Part shown: positions 9,325 to 25,469 of the stretch, in pieces
Numbering within the stretch: the stretch's first letter is position 1
Layout of the letters: every line of letters starts with the position of its first letter
From: a bacterium
Lineage (GTDB): Bacteria; Vulcanimicrobiota; Vulcanimicrobiia; Vulcanimicrobiales; Vulcanimicrobiaceae
Direction of reading: 5' to 3'
Assembly (NCBI GenBank): GCA_021805775.1
Contig: JAJZED010000007.1
Coordinates: 80,651-144,650, forward strand
Length of the DNA stretch: 64,000 bases
Program-made: the position numbers and the translations under genes
Notes under the pieces: model-generated
What the model saw: the letters and a program-made list of their open reading frames with translations, nothing else
The model's database searches: none
What the model was told of the DNA's origin: nothing

Positions 9325-12294
9325 ATGGGGCACGGACTCGACTCGATCGTTATTAAGGGCGCGCGGGAACACAACCTGAAGAACGTCGATCTAACGCTGC
9401 CGCGCAATCGGTTGATCGTCGTGACCGGGCTCTCCGGGTCGGGCAAGTCGTCGCTCGCGTTCGACACGATCTATGCCGAAGGACAGCGCCGGTATGTCGA
9501 GTCGCTCTCGTCGTATGCCCGTCAATTCCTCGGGCAGATGGAGAAGCCCGACGTCGATTATATCGAAGGCCTCTCGCCGGCGATATCGATCGACCAAAAG
9601 TCGACTTCGCGCAACCCGCGCTCGACCGTGGGAACGGTTACCGAAATCTACGATTATTTGCGGCTGCTCTTCGCTCGAATCGGCGTTCCGCATTGTCCGA
9701 AATGCGGCCGTGCGATCACGACGCAGAGCAGCGAGCAGATCGTCGATGCGATACTCGAGCTTCCCGAAGGCACCCGAATCGTCTTGCTGGCACCGTTGGT
9801 TCGCGGGCGAAAGGGCGAATATACGAAGCTCTTCGAAGAGATTGCGAAAGAAGGCTTTGCGCGCGTTCGGGTGGACGGCGAGATGCACGAGTTGCGAGAA
9901 AAAATCGCGATCGATAAAAAGCGTAAGCACACGATCGAAGTGGTAGTCGACCGACTGGTCAATAAACCCGACATTCGCAAGCGCCTGACCGATTCGGTCG
10001 AGACGACGTTACGGCTCTCCACCGGTATCGTTACGGCCTCCCTGGAAGAACCCAAAAGCAAGGCGCGCGAAGTCACCTTCAGCGAGGCGTTTGCATGCGT
10101 GGAGTGCGGCCTTTCGTTCGAAGAGCTCGCACCGCGACTGTTTTCTTTTAACTCGCCGTACGGTGCTTGCCCCGCATGCACCGGCCTCGGCGAAAAAGTC
10201 GAGATCGATCCTTGGAAAGTTATTCCCGACCGGAGTAAATCGATCGCCGACGGAGCGATCGTGCCGTGGAGCAAGACCCTCGGCACCGGGCGCTTCCCTT
10301 CGATGAACGCGTACTATTTGCAGCAGCTCGAGCGCGTGTTGCGCCGCTATAACGTCCGCATGACTACGCCGGTAGAACGATTCTCCGACGAAGTGCTCGA
10401 TGTCGTCCTTTATGGGACCGAGCGCGAGCAGGATTTCGCGTACAAAACGCGATCGGGAAAGACGTGGGAGTATAAAGCGACGTTCGAGGGAGTCGTCAAC
10501 AATTTACAGCGTCGTTATTCCGAGACGTCGAGCGAATATGTAAAAGAAGATATCGAAAAGTATATGGCTACCTCGGTCTGCCCCGCTTGTAAGGGCGCGC
10601 GCCTCAAGCCCGAGGCGCTTGCGGTAACCGTCTCGGGGAGCAATATCGATGAATTAACGCGCCTCTCGGTGGAGCGCGCGGAGCATTTTTTCGAAACGTT
10701 GCAACTGCGGGAGCGAGATCTCCAGATCGCGCACCAAATCGTTAAGGAAATTCGCGCGCGGCTGAGCTTTCTCTCGAACGTCGGGCTCGACTATCTAACG
10801 CTCGCGCGTTCGGCAACGACGCTATCGGGCGGCGAATCGCAACGTATTCGGCTCGCGACGCAGATCGGCAGCGCGCTCGTCGGCGTCCTCTACATTCTCG
10901 ACGAACCTTCGATCGGGCTGCATCAGCGCGATAACGACCGCCTTCTCGCTACGCTGCGAACCTTGCGCGATATCGGCAACACGCTCGTCGTCATCGAACA
11001 CGACGAAGACACCATGCGGGCCGCCGATATCATCGTCGATATCGGGCCCGGCGCCGGTGCGGAGGGCGGCGAAATTCTCACCGTCGGCACGCTCGACGAG
11101 ATCCTCGCGAACCCACGGTCGGAGACCGGCGCCTATTTGAGCGGGCGAAAATTCATCCCGGTTCCCACGGAGCGGCGCGCGCCGAAGGGATGGCTGGACG
11201 TGCGGCGAGCGCGGGCCAACAATTTGCGCGATCTCGATCTGCGCGTTCCGCTCGGCGTGTTCTGTGCGGTCACCGGGGTAAGCGGTAGCGGCAAGTCCTC
11301 GCTGGTGAACGAGGTGATCGTGCGCGCGCTCAATCAGCACCTACACGGCGGGGCCCCGGCGGGGACGTACGGCGCGCTCAAGGGCGTCGACGCGCTCGAC
11401 AAACTCGTCGTCATCGACCAATCGCCGATCGGAAGAACGCCGCGGAGCAATCCGGCGACCTATACCGGTGCCTTCGATCTCATCCGCGATCTCTTCTCGA
11501 TGGTTCCCGAAGCGAAGATGCGCGGCTATACGCCGGGGCGCTTCTCCTTTAACGTGAAGGGCGGACGTTGCGAGGCCTGCCAGGGCGACGGCATCATAAA
11601 GATCGAGATGCATTTTCTTCCCGACGTCTACGTCCCATGTGAAGTCTGCAAAGGGAAGCGCTACAACGCCCAGACCCTCGAAGTAAAATATAAAGGAAAG
11701 AGCATCGCCGACGTGCTCGACATGCGCGTCGACGAAGCCGACGAATTTTTCGCGACGATTCCGCGGATTCATAATCGCCTGCGAACGATCTGCGACGTCG
11801 GCCTCGGGTACATTAAAATGGGGCAGCCGGCGACGACGCTCTCCGGCGGCGAGGCGCAACGGGTGAAACTCGCGACCGAACTTGCGCGCCGGTCGACCGG
11901 ACGCACCTTCTACGTGCTCGACGAGCCGACGACCGGGTTGCATTTCGCGGATATTCACAAATTGCTCGAGGTACTCCAGCGGCTGGTCGCAACCGGCAAC
12001 ACGGTCTTAACCATCGAACACAATCTCGACGTTATAAAAACGGCGGACTACGCCATCGATCTTGGGCCGGAGGGCGGCGACCGGGGCGGCACCGTCGTTG
12101 CCGTTGGAACCCCCGAAGAACTAGCGCGAAATGCCGCTTCCTATACCGGAGCGTATCTTAAGCCGGTGCTCGCCGACGAACGCGCGACTGGGAGAAAGCG
12201 CCCGAACTCGGCGCGGCTGCGACGCATCGAATCGGAAAATCTCGCCACCCTCGACGATCTTGCGAAGGGTGAGCGTTCCGTCGTCGAAGCGTAG
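9325..12294 (+). CDS. uvrA: Excinuclease ABC subunit A
   Basis: Damage-sensing ATPase of nucleotide excision repair, 989 residues. It carries two ABC modules (Walker A GLSGSGKS near the start and GVSGSGKS in the second half), two signature motifs [13 protein letters not shown] and [13 protein letters not shown], Walker [10 protein letters not shown] and LDEPTTGLH, and zinc-binding CxxC pairs ([27 protein letters not shown]). The last 40 residues after the second ABC module form a basic/acidic tail longer than in E. coli. The start at 9325 is the only one close to the conserved [11 protein letters not shown]. Confidence 0.96.
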   Translation: MGHGLDSIVIKGAREHNLKNVDLTLPRNRLIVVTGLSGSGKSSLAFDTIYAEGQRRYVESLSSYARQFLGQMEKPDVDYIEGLSPAISIDQKSTSRNPRSTVGTVTEIYDYLRLLFARIGVPHCPKCGRAITTQSSEQIVDAILELPEGTRIVLLAPLVRGRKGEYTKLFEEIAKEGFARVRVDGEMHELREKIAIDKKRKHTIEVVVDRLVNKPDIRKRLTDSVETTLRLSTGIVTASLEEPKSKAREVTFSEAFACVECGLSFEELAPRLFSFNSPYGACPACTGLGEKVEIDPWKVIPDRSKSIADGAIVPWSKTLGTGRFPSMNAYYLQQLERVLRRYNVRMTTPVERFSDEVLDVVLYGTEREQDFAYKTRSGKTWEYKATFEGVVNNLQRRYSETSSEYVKEDIEKYMATSVCPACKGARLKPEALAVTVSGSNIDELTRLSVERAEHFFETLQLRERDLQIAHQIVKEIRARLSFLSNVGLDYLTLARSATTLSGGESQRIRLATQIGSALVGVLYILDEPSIGLHQRDNDRLLATLRTLRDIGNTLVVIEHDEDTMRAADIIVDIGPGAGAEGGEILTVGTLDEILANPRSETGAYLSGRKFIPVPTERRAPKGWLDVRRARANNLRDLDLRVPLGVFCAVTGVSGSGKSSLVNEVIVRALNQHLHGGAPAGTYGALKGVDALDKLVVIDQSPIGRTPRSNPATYTGAFDLIRDLFSMVPEAKMRGYTPGRFSFNVKGGRCEACQGDGIIKIEMHFLPDVYVPCEVCKGKRYNAQTLEVKYKGKSIADVLDMRVDEADEFFATIPRIHNRLRTICDVGLGYIKMGQPATTLSGGEAQRVKLATELARRSTGRTFYVLDEPTTGLHFADIHKLLEVLQRLVATGNTVLTIEHNLDVIKTADYAIDLGPEGGDRGGTVVAVGTPEELARNAASYTGAYLKPVLADERATGRKRPNSARLRRIESENLATLDDLAKGERSVVEA

Positions 12295-12298
12295 CCCT

Positions 12299-16122
<3,824 letters not shown>

Positions 16123-16126
<4 letters not shown>

Positions 16127-16485
16127 CGTTCGAAGATGACGACGGCGGCTGCGGTCGTTGCAGTGTGGGTGATCGTCAGATGGATGCGTGCGATCGCGCG
16201 TTCTTCAAAGAGCGTGCGCGCGGCACCGTGCAGGAGGATCGTCGGCCGTCCGCTCGGTTCGTGCCCGACTTCAACATCGCGCCACGGAACGGCATGTCCG
16301 AACGCTTTGCGCGCGGCTTCTTTTGCCGCGAAGAAGCCGGCGAGCCGTTCGGGCCAATTGCGCTTGCGCATCGCATAGCTCATCTCCGCTTCCGTATAAA
16401 CCTTGCGCGCGAACGCCGCGCGCGTCCGTTCGTCGAAACGATAGCGCTCGACCTCGGCGAGGTCGATCCCCAAACCAACGATCAT
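16123..16485 (-). CDS. acpS: Holo-[acyl-carrier-protein] synthase
   Basis: Transfers 4'-phosphopantetheine from CoA to acyl carrier protein. The 120-residue product shows both signature motifs: GLGIDLAEVERY (metal-binding Asp) and FFAAKEAARKAFG (Glu and Lys). It ends with the family's ITHTATTAAAVVIFE strand, where the usual SHxxxxA is THTATTA. First gene of the acpS-nnr pair, read away from the gene at 16554 across 68 bp. Confidence 0.93.
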
Positions 16486-16553
16486 CGTTCAGCCTTCCCC
16501 GCCGCCGACAAGTTTTCCGGTAGGGAGCGACGAATAGCGGGCGACGAAGGAGC

Positions 16554-17090
16554 ATGGCAAAAATCATTCGTTTGATCCCGGTGAACACCGTTGACGCGCG
16601 CCTTGCCGATCGGCTCGCGGTCTGCATCGAGGAGCGCTTTCTGACCGGCGTCCGTATCGAACGCTCGCTGGCGCTTCCGCGCACCGCGCTCAATGCAACG
16701 CGCAACCAGCTCTTTGCACCGACGCTCTACGCGCGCATTGCCAAAGGTTTTCCGGGGCAGGAGGGCCTTGCGCTCGCCGTCACCGAGTACGATTGCTACA
16801 AGACCTCGCAGCGCTACCTCTTTGCCGATGCCGACGCGAACGCCGGGACCGGTGTCGTTGCGCTCCATCGCCTCCGCCCCGAGTTCTATGGGGAGGAGCC
16901 CGATGCCAACCTCCTCTTTCAGCGCGTCCTCAAGGAATCGGTCTATGCGCTCGGCCGCGCGATGGGGCTGCGGAGCTGCCATTCGCCGCGTTGTGCCATG
17001 CATGCGACCAGCTCGGTATTCGAAACCGATTCGAAGTCGCCGAACCTCTGCGAGGCCTGTCTCGGCAGAATAAGTCGGGCGCGGCAGTAA
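16554..17090 (+). CDS. Archaemetzincin-like protein without the catalytic zinc motif
   Basis: The 178-residue protein has the length and layout of archaemetzincin (AmzA) peptidases. The family's second zinc site, C-x4-C-x-M followed by C-x2-C, is intact (Cys142, Cys147, Met149, Cys166, Cys169). The active site, normally HExxHxxGxxHC, reads YALGRAMGLRSC at residues 131-142. All three His ligands and the catalytic Glu are therefore replaced while the spacing and the Gly are kept. The flanking ETDSKSPNLCEAC matches the family's C-terminal end. This looks like an inactive member that keeps its structural zinc site. The gene is open and undamaged, which argues for a retained non-catalytic role. 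Confidence 0.65.
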   Translation: MAKIIRLIPVNTVDARLADRLAVCIEERFLTGVRIERSLALPRTALNATRNQLFAPTLYARIAKGFPGQEGLALAVTEYDCYKTSQRYLFADADANAGTGVVALHRLRPEFYGEEPDANLLFQRVLKESVYALGRAMGLRSCHSPRCAMHATSSVFETDSKSPNLCEACLGRISRARQ

Positions 17091-17162
17091 AAGTCGCTTC
17101 GCAAGGCTAAAGAAGCGCGAAAGAAGGCCAGCGCCAGCACCAGAGGAGGTTCCTAGGTCGTC

Positions 17163-18845
17163 GTGCTCTATGCGAAAATTGCGGCAATGCGTTCGCGCTT
17201 CGGGCTGCCGGCGCGGATCGGGATCGCTGCAATTGCGGCGATCGTCGCCGGGCTCGCGGCATGGTATGGAAACGCCGTTGCCATTGAAGTGCTTCTCCTG
17301 GGGATCGTCGCAATCGGGGCAGCCTTCGTCGGCGTCCCGATCGGTTCGCTCCTTGCTATCGTCGTCGCGCTCGTCGATTACTGGACGCGACACGCCCACC
17401 ACAGCCATCAAGCGATCTCCGGCAGCGTGCTGCTCGGCGTCGTCGGCCTCGCCGTCAGTTTCCTTTTTGCCGGCGAGGTTTCGCGCGTCGATAGCGCCGA
17501 GGATTTCGAACCCGGACAATATGCGTTCCGCAGCGCGACCGTCTCGCGCCCCGCACTGCCGCGCGGCGAATCCACCGAGGTGCGCTCGGGCGTTGCGACG
17601 CTCGCGGCGAGCATCCGCGAAGTCTCCGGCGGCGATTTCACGAAAAACATCGCCTCCCCCGATGCAGCGCTCGGCGAACTCGCCGTCGCGCTCAATAAAC
17701 TCATCTTCGGTCTGCGCGAGTTCTTCCGCGAACTCCATCAAAATTCGGCGAATCTCGGTGCCTCCGGCGCCGAGTTGCGTTCGACCGCATCGACGGCGCT
17801 CGCGGTTATCGAGGGCGCATCGGTCGCGCAGGGGCAACTCGATGAAGGCATTAACGAACAGTCGCGAATCGTCGACCAAGCGACGGTGAAGGTGCGCGCG
17901 CTCACCGATGCGATTGCATCGATCGCCGCGGCGGCAGAAGAGCAGACGCGCAGCCTCGACGAGACTGCGCTCTCCGTATCGAACATGGCGAGCTCGATCG
18001 AGCAGGTAACCGCGCAAGTCGATTCCCTATCCTCGATCTCGACCGAGATGTCGCAGACCGCCGCGGGCGGCGGCACCGCGATCGAGACGATCGTCGCCGG
18101 GATGCAGTCGATTCGCTCGACGATTAACGAACTCGCCGGCGATATCCGGCAACTCGGCAGTAACTCCGAACAGATCGGCGACATCGTCAAGGTGATCGAC
18201 CGTATCGCCGAACAGACGAACTTGCTCGCGCTCAACGCCGCGATCGAAGCGGCGCGTGCCGGCGAGCACGGACGCGGCTTCGCGGTCGTCGCAAGCGAGA
18301 TTCGCAAGCTCGCCGATGGAAGCGTCTCGGCAACCAAGGAGATCGCCGGCCATATCAGTTCGACGCAGGCCGTTATCTCCGAAGTCGTCGACGCGATGGA
18401 TCGCCTGACCGAACGCGTTGAAGAGAACGTCAACAGCACGAACTCGGCCTCCGGGGCGCTGCAAGCCATCGTCCACGCCGTTCTCGCCGCCAACCAGCAG
18501 ATCGGCGAGATTAGCTCGGTGGCGCGAGCGATGAGTTCGAATTCCTACCAAGTCATTCGATCGATCGAAGAGATCACCAAGTCCGTTGCCTTAAACATGC
18601 AAGCAACCGGATCGATGCAGAGCCAGTCCGACGATGTGAATAAAGCATTCTCCGATATCTCTTCGATCTCGGCTCAGAATGCTTCTTCGGTCGAAGTGCT
18701 GACGTACGTTAATAAAGAGGTAACCGATAGCGCACAACGGATCCTGACGTCGCTCGACGGCATGACCGCCGGGATGAAACAGATGGACGAACGACTGAAC
18801 CACTTCAAAGTGAGCGACTCAACGACGGAGGGAATCGGCGAATGA
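17163..18845 (+). CDS. Methyl-accepting chemotaxis signalling protein without a large sensor domain
   Basis: 560 residues. The N-terminus holds about three hydrophobic segments (residues 18-110) with only short loops, then a HAMP-like stretch ([14 protein letters not shown]), then a long coiled-coil signalling domain. The conserved hairpin tip [32 protein letters not shown], which contacts CheA/CheW, is intact. No periplasmic ligand domain is present. The next gene, overlapping by 4 bp (ATGA), encodes a membrane sensor without a signalling domain, so the two may form one receptor. GTG at 17163 follows GGAGG by 13 nt; ATG at codon 9 is an alternative. Confidence 0.85.
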   Translation: MLYAKIAAMRSRFGLPARIGIAAIAAIVAGLAAWYGNAVAIEVLLLGIVAIGAAFVGVPIGSLLAIVVALVDYWTRHAHHSHQAISGSVLLGVVGLAVSFLFAGEVSRVDSAEDFEPGQYAFRSATVSRPALPRGESTEVRSGVATLAASIREVSGGDFTKNIASPDAALGELAVALNKLIFGLREFFRELHQNSANLGASGAELRSTASTALAVIEGASVAQGQLDEGINEQSRIVDQATVKVRALTDAIASIAAAAEEQTRSLDETALSVSNMASSIEQVTAQVDSLSSISTEMSQTAAGGGTAIETIVAGMQSIRSTINELAGDIRQLGSNSEQIGDIVKVIDRIAEQTNLLALNAAIEAARAGEHGRGFAVVASEIRKLADGSVSATKEIAGHISSTQAVISEVVDAMDRLTERVEENVNSTNSASGALQAIVHAVLAANQQIGEISSVARAMSSNSYQVIRSIEEITKSVALNMQATGSMQSQSDDVNKAFSDISSISAQNASSVEVLTYVNKEVTDSAQRILTSLDGMTAGMKQMDERLNHFKVSDSTTEGIGE

Positions 18846-20176
18846 AAATGACGTTACGCGTCAGATTGCTCGGCACGATCATCGGTGCCGTGGTGCTATT
18901 TTTCCTAGTGAGCGTCATCGCGACGCGGGTCGTGTTGCAACGCGATCTTTTTAACCTCGGTAAGAGCGAAGTGACGAACGGCGCCGGTGCGTTTAGCGGT
19001 TACTGGAACTCTCATCGCGATCTTATCAAGCTCCTGGTCTCGCAGGATGCTGCATCGAGCGCGCTGCTGAAAGCCGTTCAGTCGCACGATACGGCGCAGT
19101 TGCAGGATCAGCTCGCGAACATCGCTCGTACCTCGAATCTTTCGTTCCTCACCGTCGTCGATGCGAATGGGAAAGTGCTTGCCCGCGCAAACGGGATGCA
19201 ACCAGGATCGCTTGCGAGCGAGAGCATCGTCGCACGTGCGCTCACAGGTGAGACGGTTAGCACCGCTGCGATTCTTACCGCAAAAGAGCTCGCCGCCGAA
19301 GGGCTCGCGCTCCAAGCGCACATGACGATCACCGATGCCGAGGGCGCAACCGTCGGCACCTCGACCTCGGGGCTTGCGCTCGTTGCGGCTGCGCCGATGA
19401 GCGATGCCGCCGACCGCACCATCGGCGCGGTCTACGGCGGAGTTTTGCTCAATCACGCCTACGATATCGTCGATCAAAGCACGAAGGCGCTCGGCGGGAA
19501 GACTGCGATCTTGCAAGGCGACGTTATCGTCTCCAGCAACATCAAGACCAAACAAGGTTTACGCGAAGTCGACCGCCAGGTGAAGGACGCGAAAACCGTC
19601 GTTGCGACCGGGACGCCGTTTACCGGCAGCGAGCAGTTAGGCCCGATTACCTATATCGCGCATATCGATCCGATTCTCAACGATCAGAGTAAAGTGGTCG
19701 GAGCGCTCTGGTACGGTATCCCGCGCGCGCAGATTACCGGCATCATCACCCACACCACCAACACGCTGCTCTTCTGGGGATTGCTCGCGATGATTCTCGC
19801 GCTCTTCCTCGCGATTCCCATCGTGGAGCGGCTCTCGAAGCACCTCGCAACGCGTAGCAAACAGGTGCGCACCGCCGCGAAGGAGCTCGGCGTGGTTATC
19901 GTCGGTAGCGAAGTCTCGGGCGATCACGTCGCTCAGACGAAGACGACGATTGAAAAGAGCGGCGCGATCATCGACGAGTTAGCGAAGGCGGGCGACGCGA
20001 GCGGAAAGATCGCTCGACTCAAGAGCCTCAACGACGAAGCGCTCGGCGACGTCATCGTCATCGATACGCTCTCCCAAGAGATGAGTTCGCGGATGAAACA
20101 GGCCGTCGATCGCGTCTCGGAGCTCAACGAGGTTGCGGGCGGCCTGAACGAACTCGTCACGGGCGAGCAGAGCTAA
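18842..20176 (+). CDS. Membrane-bound Cache-type sensor protein lacking a signalling domain
   Basis: 444 residues: a transmembrane helix (about 8-30), a periplasmic region of roughly 270 residues with the Cache/PAS-like strands [15 protein letters not shown] and [30 protein letters not shown], a second transmembrane helix ([19 protein letters not shown]), then about 110 cytoplasmic residues predicted to be helical. It ends without the MCP hairpin, kinase or GGDEF domain. It overlaps the upstream MCP gene by 4 bp. The likely reading is a chemoreceptor divided into sensor and signalling polypeptides. The ligand is unknown. Confidence 0.75.
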   Translation: MKMTLRVRLLGTIIGAVVLFFLVSVIATRVVLQRDLFNLGKSEVTNGAGAFSGYWNSHRDLIKLLVSQDAASSALLKAVQSHDTAQLQDQLANIARTSNLSFLTVVDANGKVLARANGMQPGSLASESIVARALTGETVSTAAILTAKELAAEGLALQAHMTITDAEGATVGTSTSGLALVAAAPMSDAADRTIGAVYGGVLLNHAYDIVDQSTKALGGKTAILQGDVIVSSNIKTKQGLREVDRQVKDAKTVVATGTPFTGSEQLGPITYIAHIDPILNDQSKVVGALWYGIPRAQITGIITHTTNTLLFWGLLAMILALFLAIPIVERLSKHLATRSKQVRTAAKELGVVIVGSEVSGDHVAQTKTTIEKSGAIIDELAKAGDASGKIARLKSLNDEALGDVIVIDTLSQEMSSRMKQAVDRVSELNEVAGGLNELVTGEQS

Positions 20177-20244
20177 TGTGCCTCCCCGTGCGTCGTTGCT
20201 CGTCGGTCACAACGCTCCGGCGTTGCTCCCTCTTCGCGCCTAAC

Positions 20245-20268
20245 CCCGACGAGAGATCCCTCGTCGGG
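20245..20268 (+). terminator. Hairpin after the chemoreceptor pair
   Basis: CCCGACGA (20245-20252) pairs with TCGTCGGG (20261-20268) around an 8-nt loop. A second GC-rich hairpin (GCCGCGC with GCGCGGC, 20273-20294) follows. Neither has a T-run, so termination is only suggested. Confidence 0.4.
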
Positions 20269-20312
20269 TCCTGCCGCGCGGCGTACGGCGCGGCGCACTA
20301 GGCGGAATCGCT

Positions 20313-20528
20313 ATGGCCGATATCGTCCTCTTCTTTGCCAGTAACGCCGACACGATGATCGCGACGAAAGCGCTCAAAGATGCAGGCGTTACCTCGAAGA
20401 TGATCCCGCGCCCGGCGGGGGTCGCTACGGAGGCGAACCTCTGCTTGAGTATCGATGCGTCGGCGGAGAGTTCGGCAAAGAGCGCTCTGACCGGCGCCGG
20501 CGTCAACCTCGGCGGTGTATCGAAGTAG
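20313..20528 (+). CDS. DUF3343 family small protein
   Basis: The 71-residue product starts MADIVLFFASNADTMIATKALKDAG and continues KMIPRPAGVATEANLCLSIDA. This matches the small DUF3343 family, described as putative selenium/sulfur carrier proteins, including the typical IPRP and the Cys before a hydrophobic strand. Its actual partner is unknown. It ends 2 bp before the convergent biotin ligase gene. Confidence 0.7.
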   Translation: MADIVLFFASNADTMIATKALKDAGVTSKMIPRPAGVATEANLCLSIDASAESSAKSALTGAGVNLGGVSK

Positions 20529-20530
20529 CG

Positions 20531-21310
20531 CTACCGCAGCGCGCGCACGTCGCCGAGACCGACTGCGAGAATCGACCCATCGGAGCGCTCCACGCGGAGC
20601 GCTCCGCCCATTTCTAGCCCGAGCGCGCGCGCCTCGAACGGCTCGCTCTCACCCTCCGGCAGCAAGCGATAGCGCGTTCCGGGAATTCCCGCTAGCCGCT
20701 CCCAGAGCTGGACGAGCTCCGCGGGGCGCTCGAAGGCCGCGAAGAGTGCCTCGGCGCGTTCGAGGATGGCGGCGAGGAGATCGGGGCCGGCGACCGGGCG
20801 GAGATCGTCGCAGAACGCCGGCGGCGGCGCCACCGCGCGCTCGGCATCGGGGTAGCGCACCAGGTTGATGCCGACGCCGCAGCCGACGTAGGCCCGCTCC
20901 CCCGCGACGCGCGAGACGGCGAGCATCCCGGCGAGTTTGCGCCCCTCCACCAAGAGATCGTTCGGCCACTGGGCGCGCGTGTGGATCCCGGCCTCGGCGA
21001 GAGCGCCCTGCACGACGCAGGCACTCCAGAACGGCACCAGCCAGAGCGCCGCGCTCGGCAGCGGCTCGGGCAGAATCGTCGTGAAGAGGAGTGCGCTCCC
21101 CGGTGGGGCGAGCCAGGCGCGCCCTTTGCGTCCCGCCCCCGCGCGCTGGAAACCGGCGACGATGGTGAGGCCGGCCGAACCGGGCTCGCCGAGGAGCGCG
21201 CTTGCATCGCGGTTCGTACTCTCGGTCTGCTCCCGGTAGCGGATCTGCGAGAATCTCGTGCCGGCGAGCCGGACGGAGAGGGCGGCGTAGGGATCCTGCG
21301 GTTGCTTCAT
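20531..21310 (-). CDS. birA: Biotin-[acetyl-CoA-carboxylase] ligase, monofunctional
   Basis: Attaches biotin to the carrier protein of biotin-dependent carboxylases. The ATG at 21310 gives 259 residues with the catalytic domain only: TESTNRDAS, the biotinyl-AMP loop [18 protein letters not shown] (usual form GRGRxGR), [27 protein letters not shown], and a C-terminal SH3-like domain. There is no N-terminal helix-turn-helix, so it should not repress transcription by itself. It is read away from ndk across 49 bp that hold a perfect palindrome. Confidence 0.9.
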   Translation of the reverse strand: MKQPQDPYAALSVRLAGTRFSQIRYREQTESTNRDASALLGEPGSAGLTIVAGFQRAGAGRKGRAWLAPPGSALLFTTILPEPLPSAALWLVPFWSACVVQGALAEAGIHTRAQWPNDLLVEGRKLAGMLAVSRVAGERAYVGCGVGINLVRYPDAERAVAPPPAFCDDLRPVAGPDLLAAILERAEALFAAFERPAELVQLWERLAGIPGTRYRLLPEGESEPFEARALGLEMGGALRVERSDGSILAVGLGDVRALR

Positions 21311-21328
21311 CGTCGGCGAGAGGCTTCG

Positions 21329-21358
21329 ACGTGCGCTTGGGCGTACCCAAGCGCACGT
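21329..21358. promoter_or_regulatory. Perfect 13-bp inverted repeat next to the ndk start codon
   Basis: ACGTGCGCTTGGG (21329-21341) and CCCAAGCGCACGT (21346-21358) are exact reverse complements separated by CGTA. The structure ends one base before the ndk ATG and starts 18 bp upstream of the birA ATG, and no Shine-Dalgarno sequence is visible for ndk. It could be an operator between the divergent genes or an RNA hairpin covering the ndk start. Confidence 0.6.
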
Positions 21359-21359
21359 T

Positions 21360-23551
<2,192 letters not shown>

Positions 23552-23603
23552 CTGCGGCAGGCGCTTCGTTTCCAGGGTGCGAACGCGCTGGAGCCCGATT
23601 CGT

Positions 23604-23678
23604 GGGCCTGTAGCTCAGCGGTAGAGCGGCCGGCTCATAACTGGTTGCGCGTAGGTTCGAATCCTACCGGGCCCACCA
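23604..23678 (+). tRNA. tRNA with CAT anticodon (elongator Met or Ile2)
   Basis: The acceptor stem GGGCCTG/CGGGCCC, D-arm GCTC/GAGC, anticodon loop CTCATAA and T-arm GTAGG-TTCGAAT-CCTAC all form, and CCA is encoded. Anticodon CAT is at 23636-23638. The first base pair is G-C and the anticodon stem lacks three consecutive G-C pairs, so it is not the initiator. Elongator Met and lysidine-modified Ile2 cannot be separated by eye. Confidence 0.93.
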
Positions 23679-23753
23679 ATCGAGTTGACAGCCCCCGTCG
23701 CGACGGGTAACCTACGCGTGTCCCCCGACTCCGTTGTCGGGTACAGAGTACGT

Positions 23754-23828
23754 GGCGCCATCGTCTATCGGTTAGGACAGCCGCCTTTCACGTGGCAAAG
23801 ACGGGTTCGATTCCCGTTGGCGCTACCA
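23754..23828 (+). tRNA. tRNA-Glu (TTC)
   Basis: Acceptor GGCGCCA/TGGCGCT, anticodon loop CTTTCAC with TTC at 23787-23789, and T-arm ACGGG-TTCGATT-CCCGT all fold; CCA is encoded. It borders the accessory element: directly after CCA is a 10-bp tandem duplication (CATGAGCCCT twice, 23829-23848), and the integrase gene ends 104 bp downstream. Confidence 0.95.
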
Positions 23829-23845
23829 CATGAGCCCTCATGAGC

Positions 23846-23869
23846 CCTCGATTTTTCAAGGGATTCCGC
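23846..23869. repeat. Left copy of a 24-nt inverted repeat flanking the element
   Basis: CCTCGATTTTTCAAGGG followed by ATTCCGC recurs in reverse orientation at 63592-63615 with 22 of 24 positions identical. It lies outside the GTCTAACA direct repeat at both ends. Each copy can form a small hairpin around a T/A-rich loop. Confidence 0.55.
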
Positions 23870-23896
23870 TGATTTAGACCATTGTTGGACCCCCGT

Positions 23897-23917
23897 GTCT
23901 AACAATCGTCTAACAGA
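23897..23917. repeat. Left copy of the 21-bp direct repeat (candidate att or arm site)
   Basis: Two GTCTAACA octamers separated by ATC and followed by GA. The identical 21 bp are at 63522-63542 in the same orientation. The integrase stop codon is 16 bp away. The internal tandem octamers look like arm-type binding sites of a tyrosine recombinase. Confidence 0.65.
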
Positions 23918-23932
23918 ACCTAACGAGACGCC

Positions 23933-25108
23933 CTAGCTGGCGAGCTGTTCGAACACAGCCGCCGCCTCGGCGTCTCGTTCTTTATAGACGTGCAGATAAC
24001 GCTCGGCCGTGATGCCGATCGTGGCATGGCCGAGTCGCTTCGAGATGACCTCCAACGGCACGCCGTGTTTGCCGAGAAGGCTCGCATGCGTGTCGCGCAG
24101 GTCATGGAGCCGGATATACGGCACCTTCGCCCGCTCCACCAGATAGCGGAACGACGCGGTGAAGCTCCAGGGCAAGACCGGCGCTCCGTCCGGTGCGGCA
24201 AAGACGAGATCGTCGTCCTTGTACGCATCCTTGAAGAGCCCGCGATCATTTTGCTGCTCGCCGCGGTGCTTGCGGAGCACTTCGACGAGCGATGTGGGCA
24301 GAACGACCGTACGGTGTTTGCCGTTTTTTGGCTCTTTGAATTGCAGGCCGCCTGCCTTTGTCTCCGTAAGCGAATGACGGATCGTCGCCGTCTTCGCTTC
24401 GAGATCGAGATCACGCCACCGAAGCGCGAGCGTCTCGCCGCGGCGCGCTCCCGTATATGCGGCGAACCACACCGCCGGTGCGAACCACGACTGCGCGCTC
24501 ACGACTCCGTGCTTGCGCGCCCAATCCGTCGGCTTCAACGAAGATGCGAGGAGTGCTTTCAGTTGCTCCTCGGTGAGCGCAACTGGCTCGGGCTTCTTCG
24601 CTCTGGGAAGATCCTCCGAGACGAGCGTCGCGACGTTATAATGGATCAGCTCTTTGCGAAGAGCGTAGTTGAGCATCGTCCGAAGCAGATCGTGGATATG
24701 ACGAACGGTTCGCGCGCTCAGCGCCCGGCCGCTCTTGCCCTTTTGGAGCCAGGACGCATACGCGTCCGTCAAGTGATGCTGCTTCAGCGTGCTCAACGTC
24801 ATTTCACCGAACCTTGGACCGATGTAGGCTGCGTAGAGTGTTCCGTAACGTTCGATCGTCTTCGGAGCGCGCTGCGCGACCTTCTTGGCTTGGATGAACC
24901 TCTCAAAAAGCGTTGATACAGTAACGTCGTCGGTGACGAACTTGCCAATCGCAACGGTCTCTTCGCGCTTTGCGAGGATCAGCTTTGCCTGTGCCCTGGT
25001 GACTGGAAAGAGCGTCTCGGTTTTTTGACGCCTTCGTCGTCCATCGGACGGCGAAGCGTCGTAGACGATCCGCCATTTCTTGTCACCAAGTTGTTTGAGG
25101 TATCCCAC
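23933..25108 (-). CDS. int: Tyrosine recombinase (phage/ICE integrase)
   Basis: 391 residues: an AP2-like arm-binding N-terminus (LGDKKWRIVYDAS), a SAM-like core-binding domain (TVSTLFERFIQAKK to YGTLYAAYIGPRFGEMTL), then the catalytic domain. The pentad is visible: Arg in YTGARRGETLALRW, Lys in PKNGKHRTVVLP, His-x-x-Arg in LHDLRDTHASLLGKHG, His in RLGHATIGIT and the nucleophile Tyr in AERYLHVY. Last gene of a three-gene operon with an excisionase-like and an HTH protein. It lies next to tRNA-Glu, a usual target of such enzymes. Confidence 0.93.
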   Translation of the reverse strand: MGYLKQLGDKKWRIVYDASPSDGRRRRQKTETLFPVTRAQAKLILAKREETVAIGKFVTDDVTVSTLFERFIQAKKVAQRAPKTIERYGTLYAAYIGPRFGEMTLSTLKQHHLTDAYASWLQKGKSGRALSARTVRHIHDLLRTMLNYALRKELIHYNVATLVSEDLPRAKKPEPVALTEEQLKALLASSLKPTDWARKHGVVSAQSWFAPAVWFAAYTGARRGETLALRWRDLDLEAKTATIRHSLTETKAGGLQFKEPKNGKHRTVVLPTSLVEVLRKHRGEQQNDRGLFKDAYKDDDLVFAAPDGAPVLPWSFTASFRYLVERAKVPYIRLHDLRDTHASLLGKHGVPLEVISKRLGHATIGITAERYLHVYKERDAEAAAVFEQLAS

Positions 25109-25118
25109 GATTTTTTCC

Positions 25119-25469
25119 TTACCGTGGGGCCCCGGCCTCGGGGGCTTCGCCGCGACACTCTACGAACTCCCGCAAAGCAGTCCTGGGGATCAAGAATTTT
25201 TGGCCATGCCGACGGTTGCGAATACGTTGGGTATGGAGCAACTCGTAAACGGCGTTGCGTCCGAGAATGCCGCGTAGGTATGCGACAACATCAGCGGCGG
25301 TTAATACCTCCGGTAGCTCATCAAGCCGAATCCTATTACTGATTCGCTCGGTTGCGCTCGCGTTCGATCTGAAGTGCGCAGCAGTTAGCGGATTCCGCGC
25401 GATCACGCTCTCCGCAGTTTGCGGAAAATCGATCAGACGCGCGCGGTTTGCTTGCGGCTTTGCAACCAT
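25119..25469 (-). CDS. Excisionase-like HTH DNA-binding protein
   Basis: 116 residues. The C-terminal half, VLTAADVVAYLRGILGRNAVYELLHTQRIRNRRHGQKFLIPRTALREFV, is the HTH_17 excisionase fold (winged helix followed by a KFLIPR strand). It ends 10 bp before int and its ATG overlaps the stop of the preceding regulator (TGATG), so it is co-expressed with int. The expected role is directing excision; a purely regulatory role is also possible. Confidence 0.8.
   Translation of the reverse strand: MVAKPQANRARLIDFPQTAESVIARNPLTAAHFRSNASATERISNRIRLDELPEVLTAADVVAYLRGILGRNAVYELLHTQRIRNRRHGQKFLIPRTALREFVECRGEAPEAGAPR

Noticed and set aside
23897..23917. GTCTAACA repeats as a miniature CRISPR array
   Set aside because: Only two octamers 11 bp apart per site, no spacers of normal length and no cas genes.
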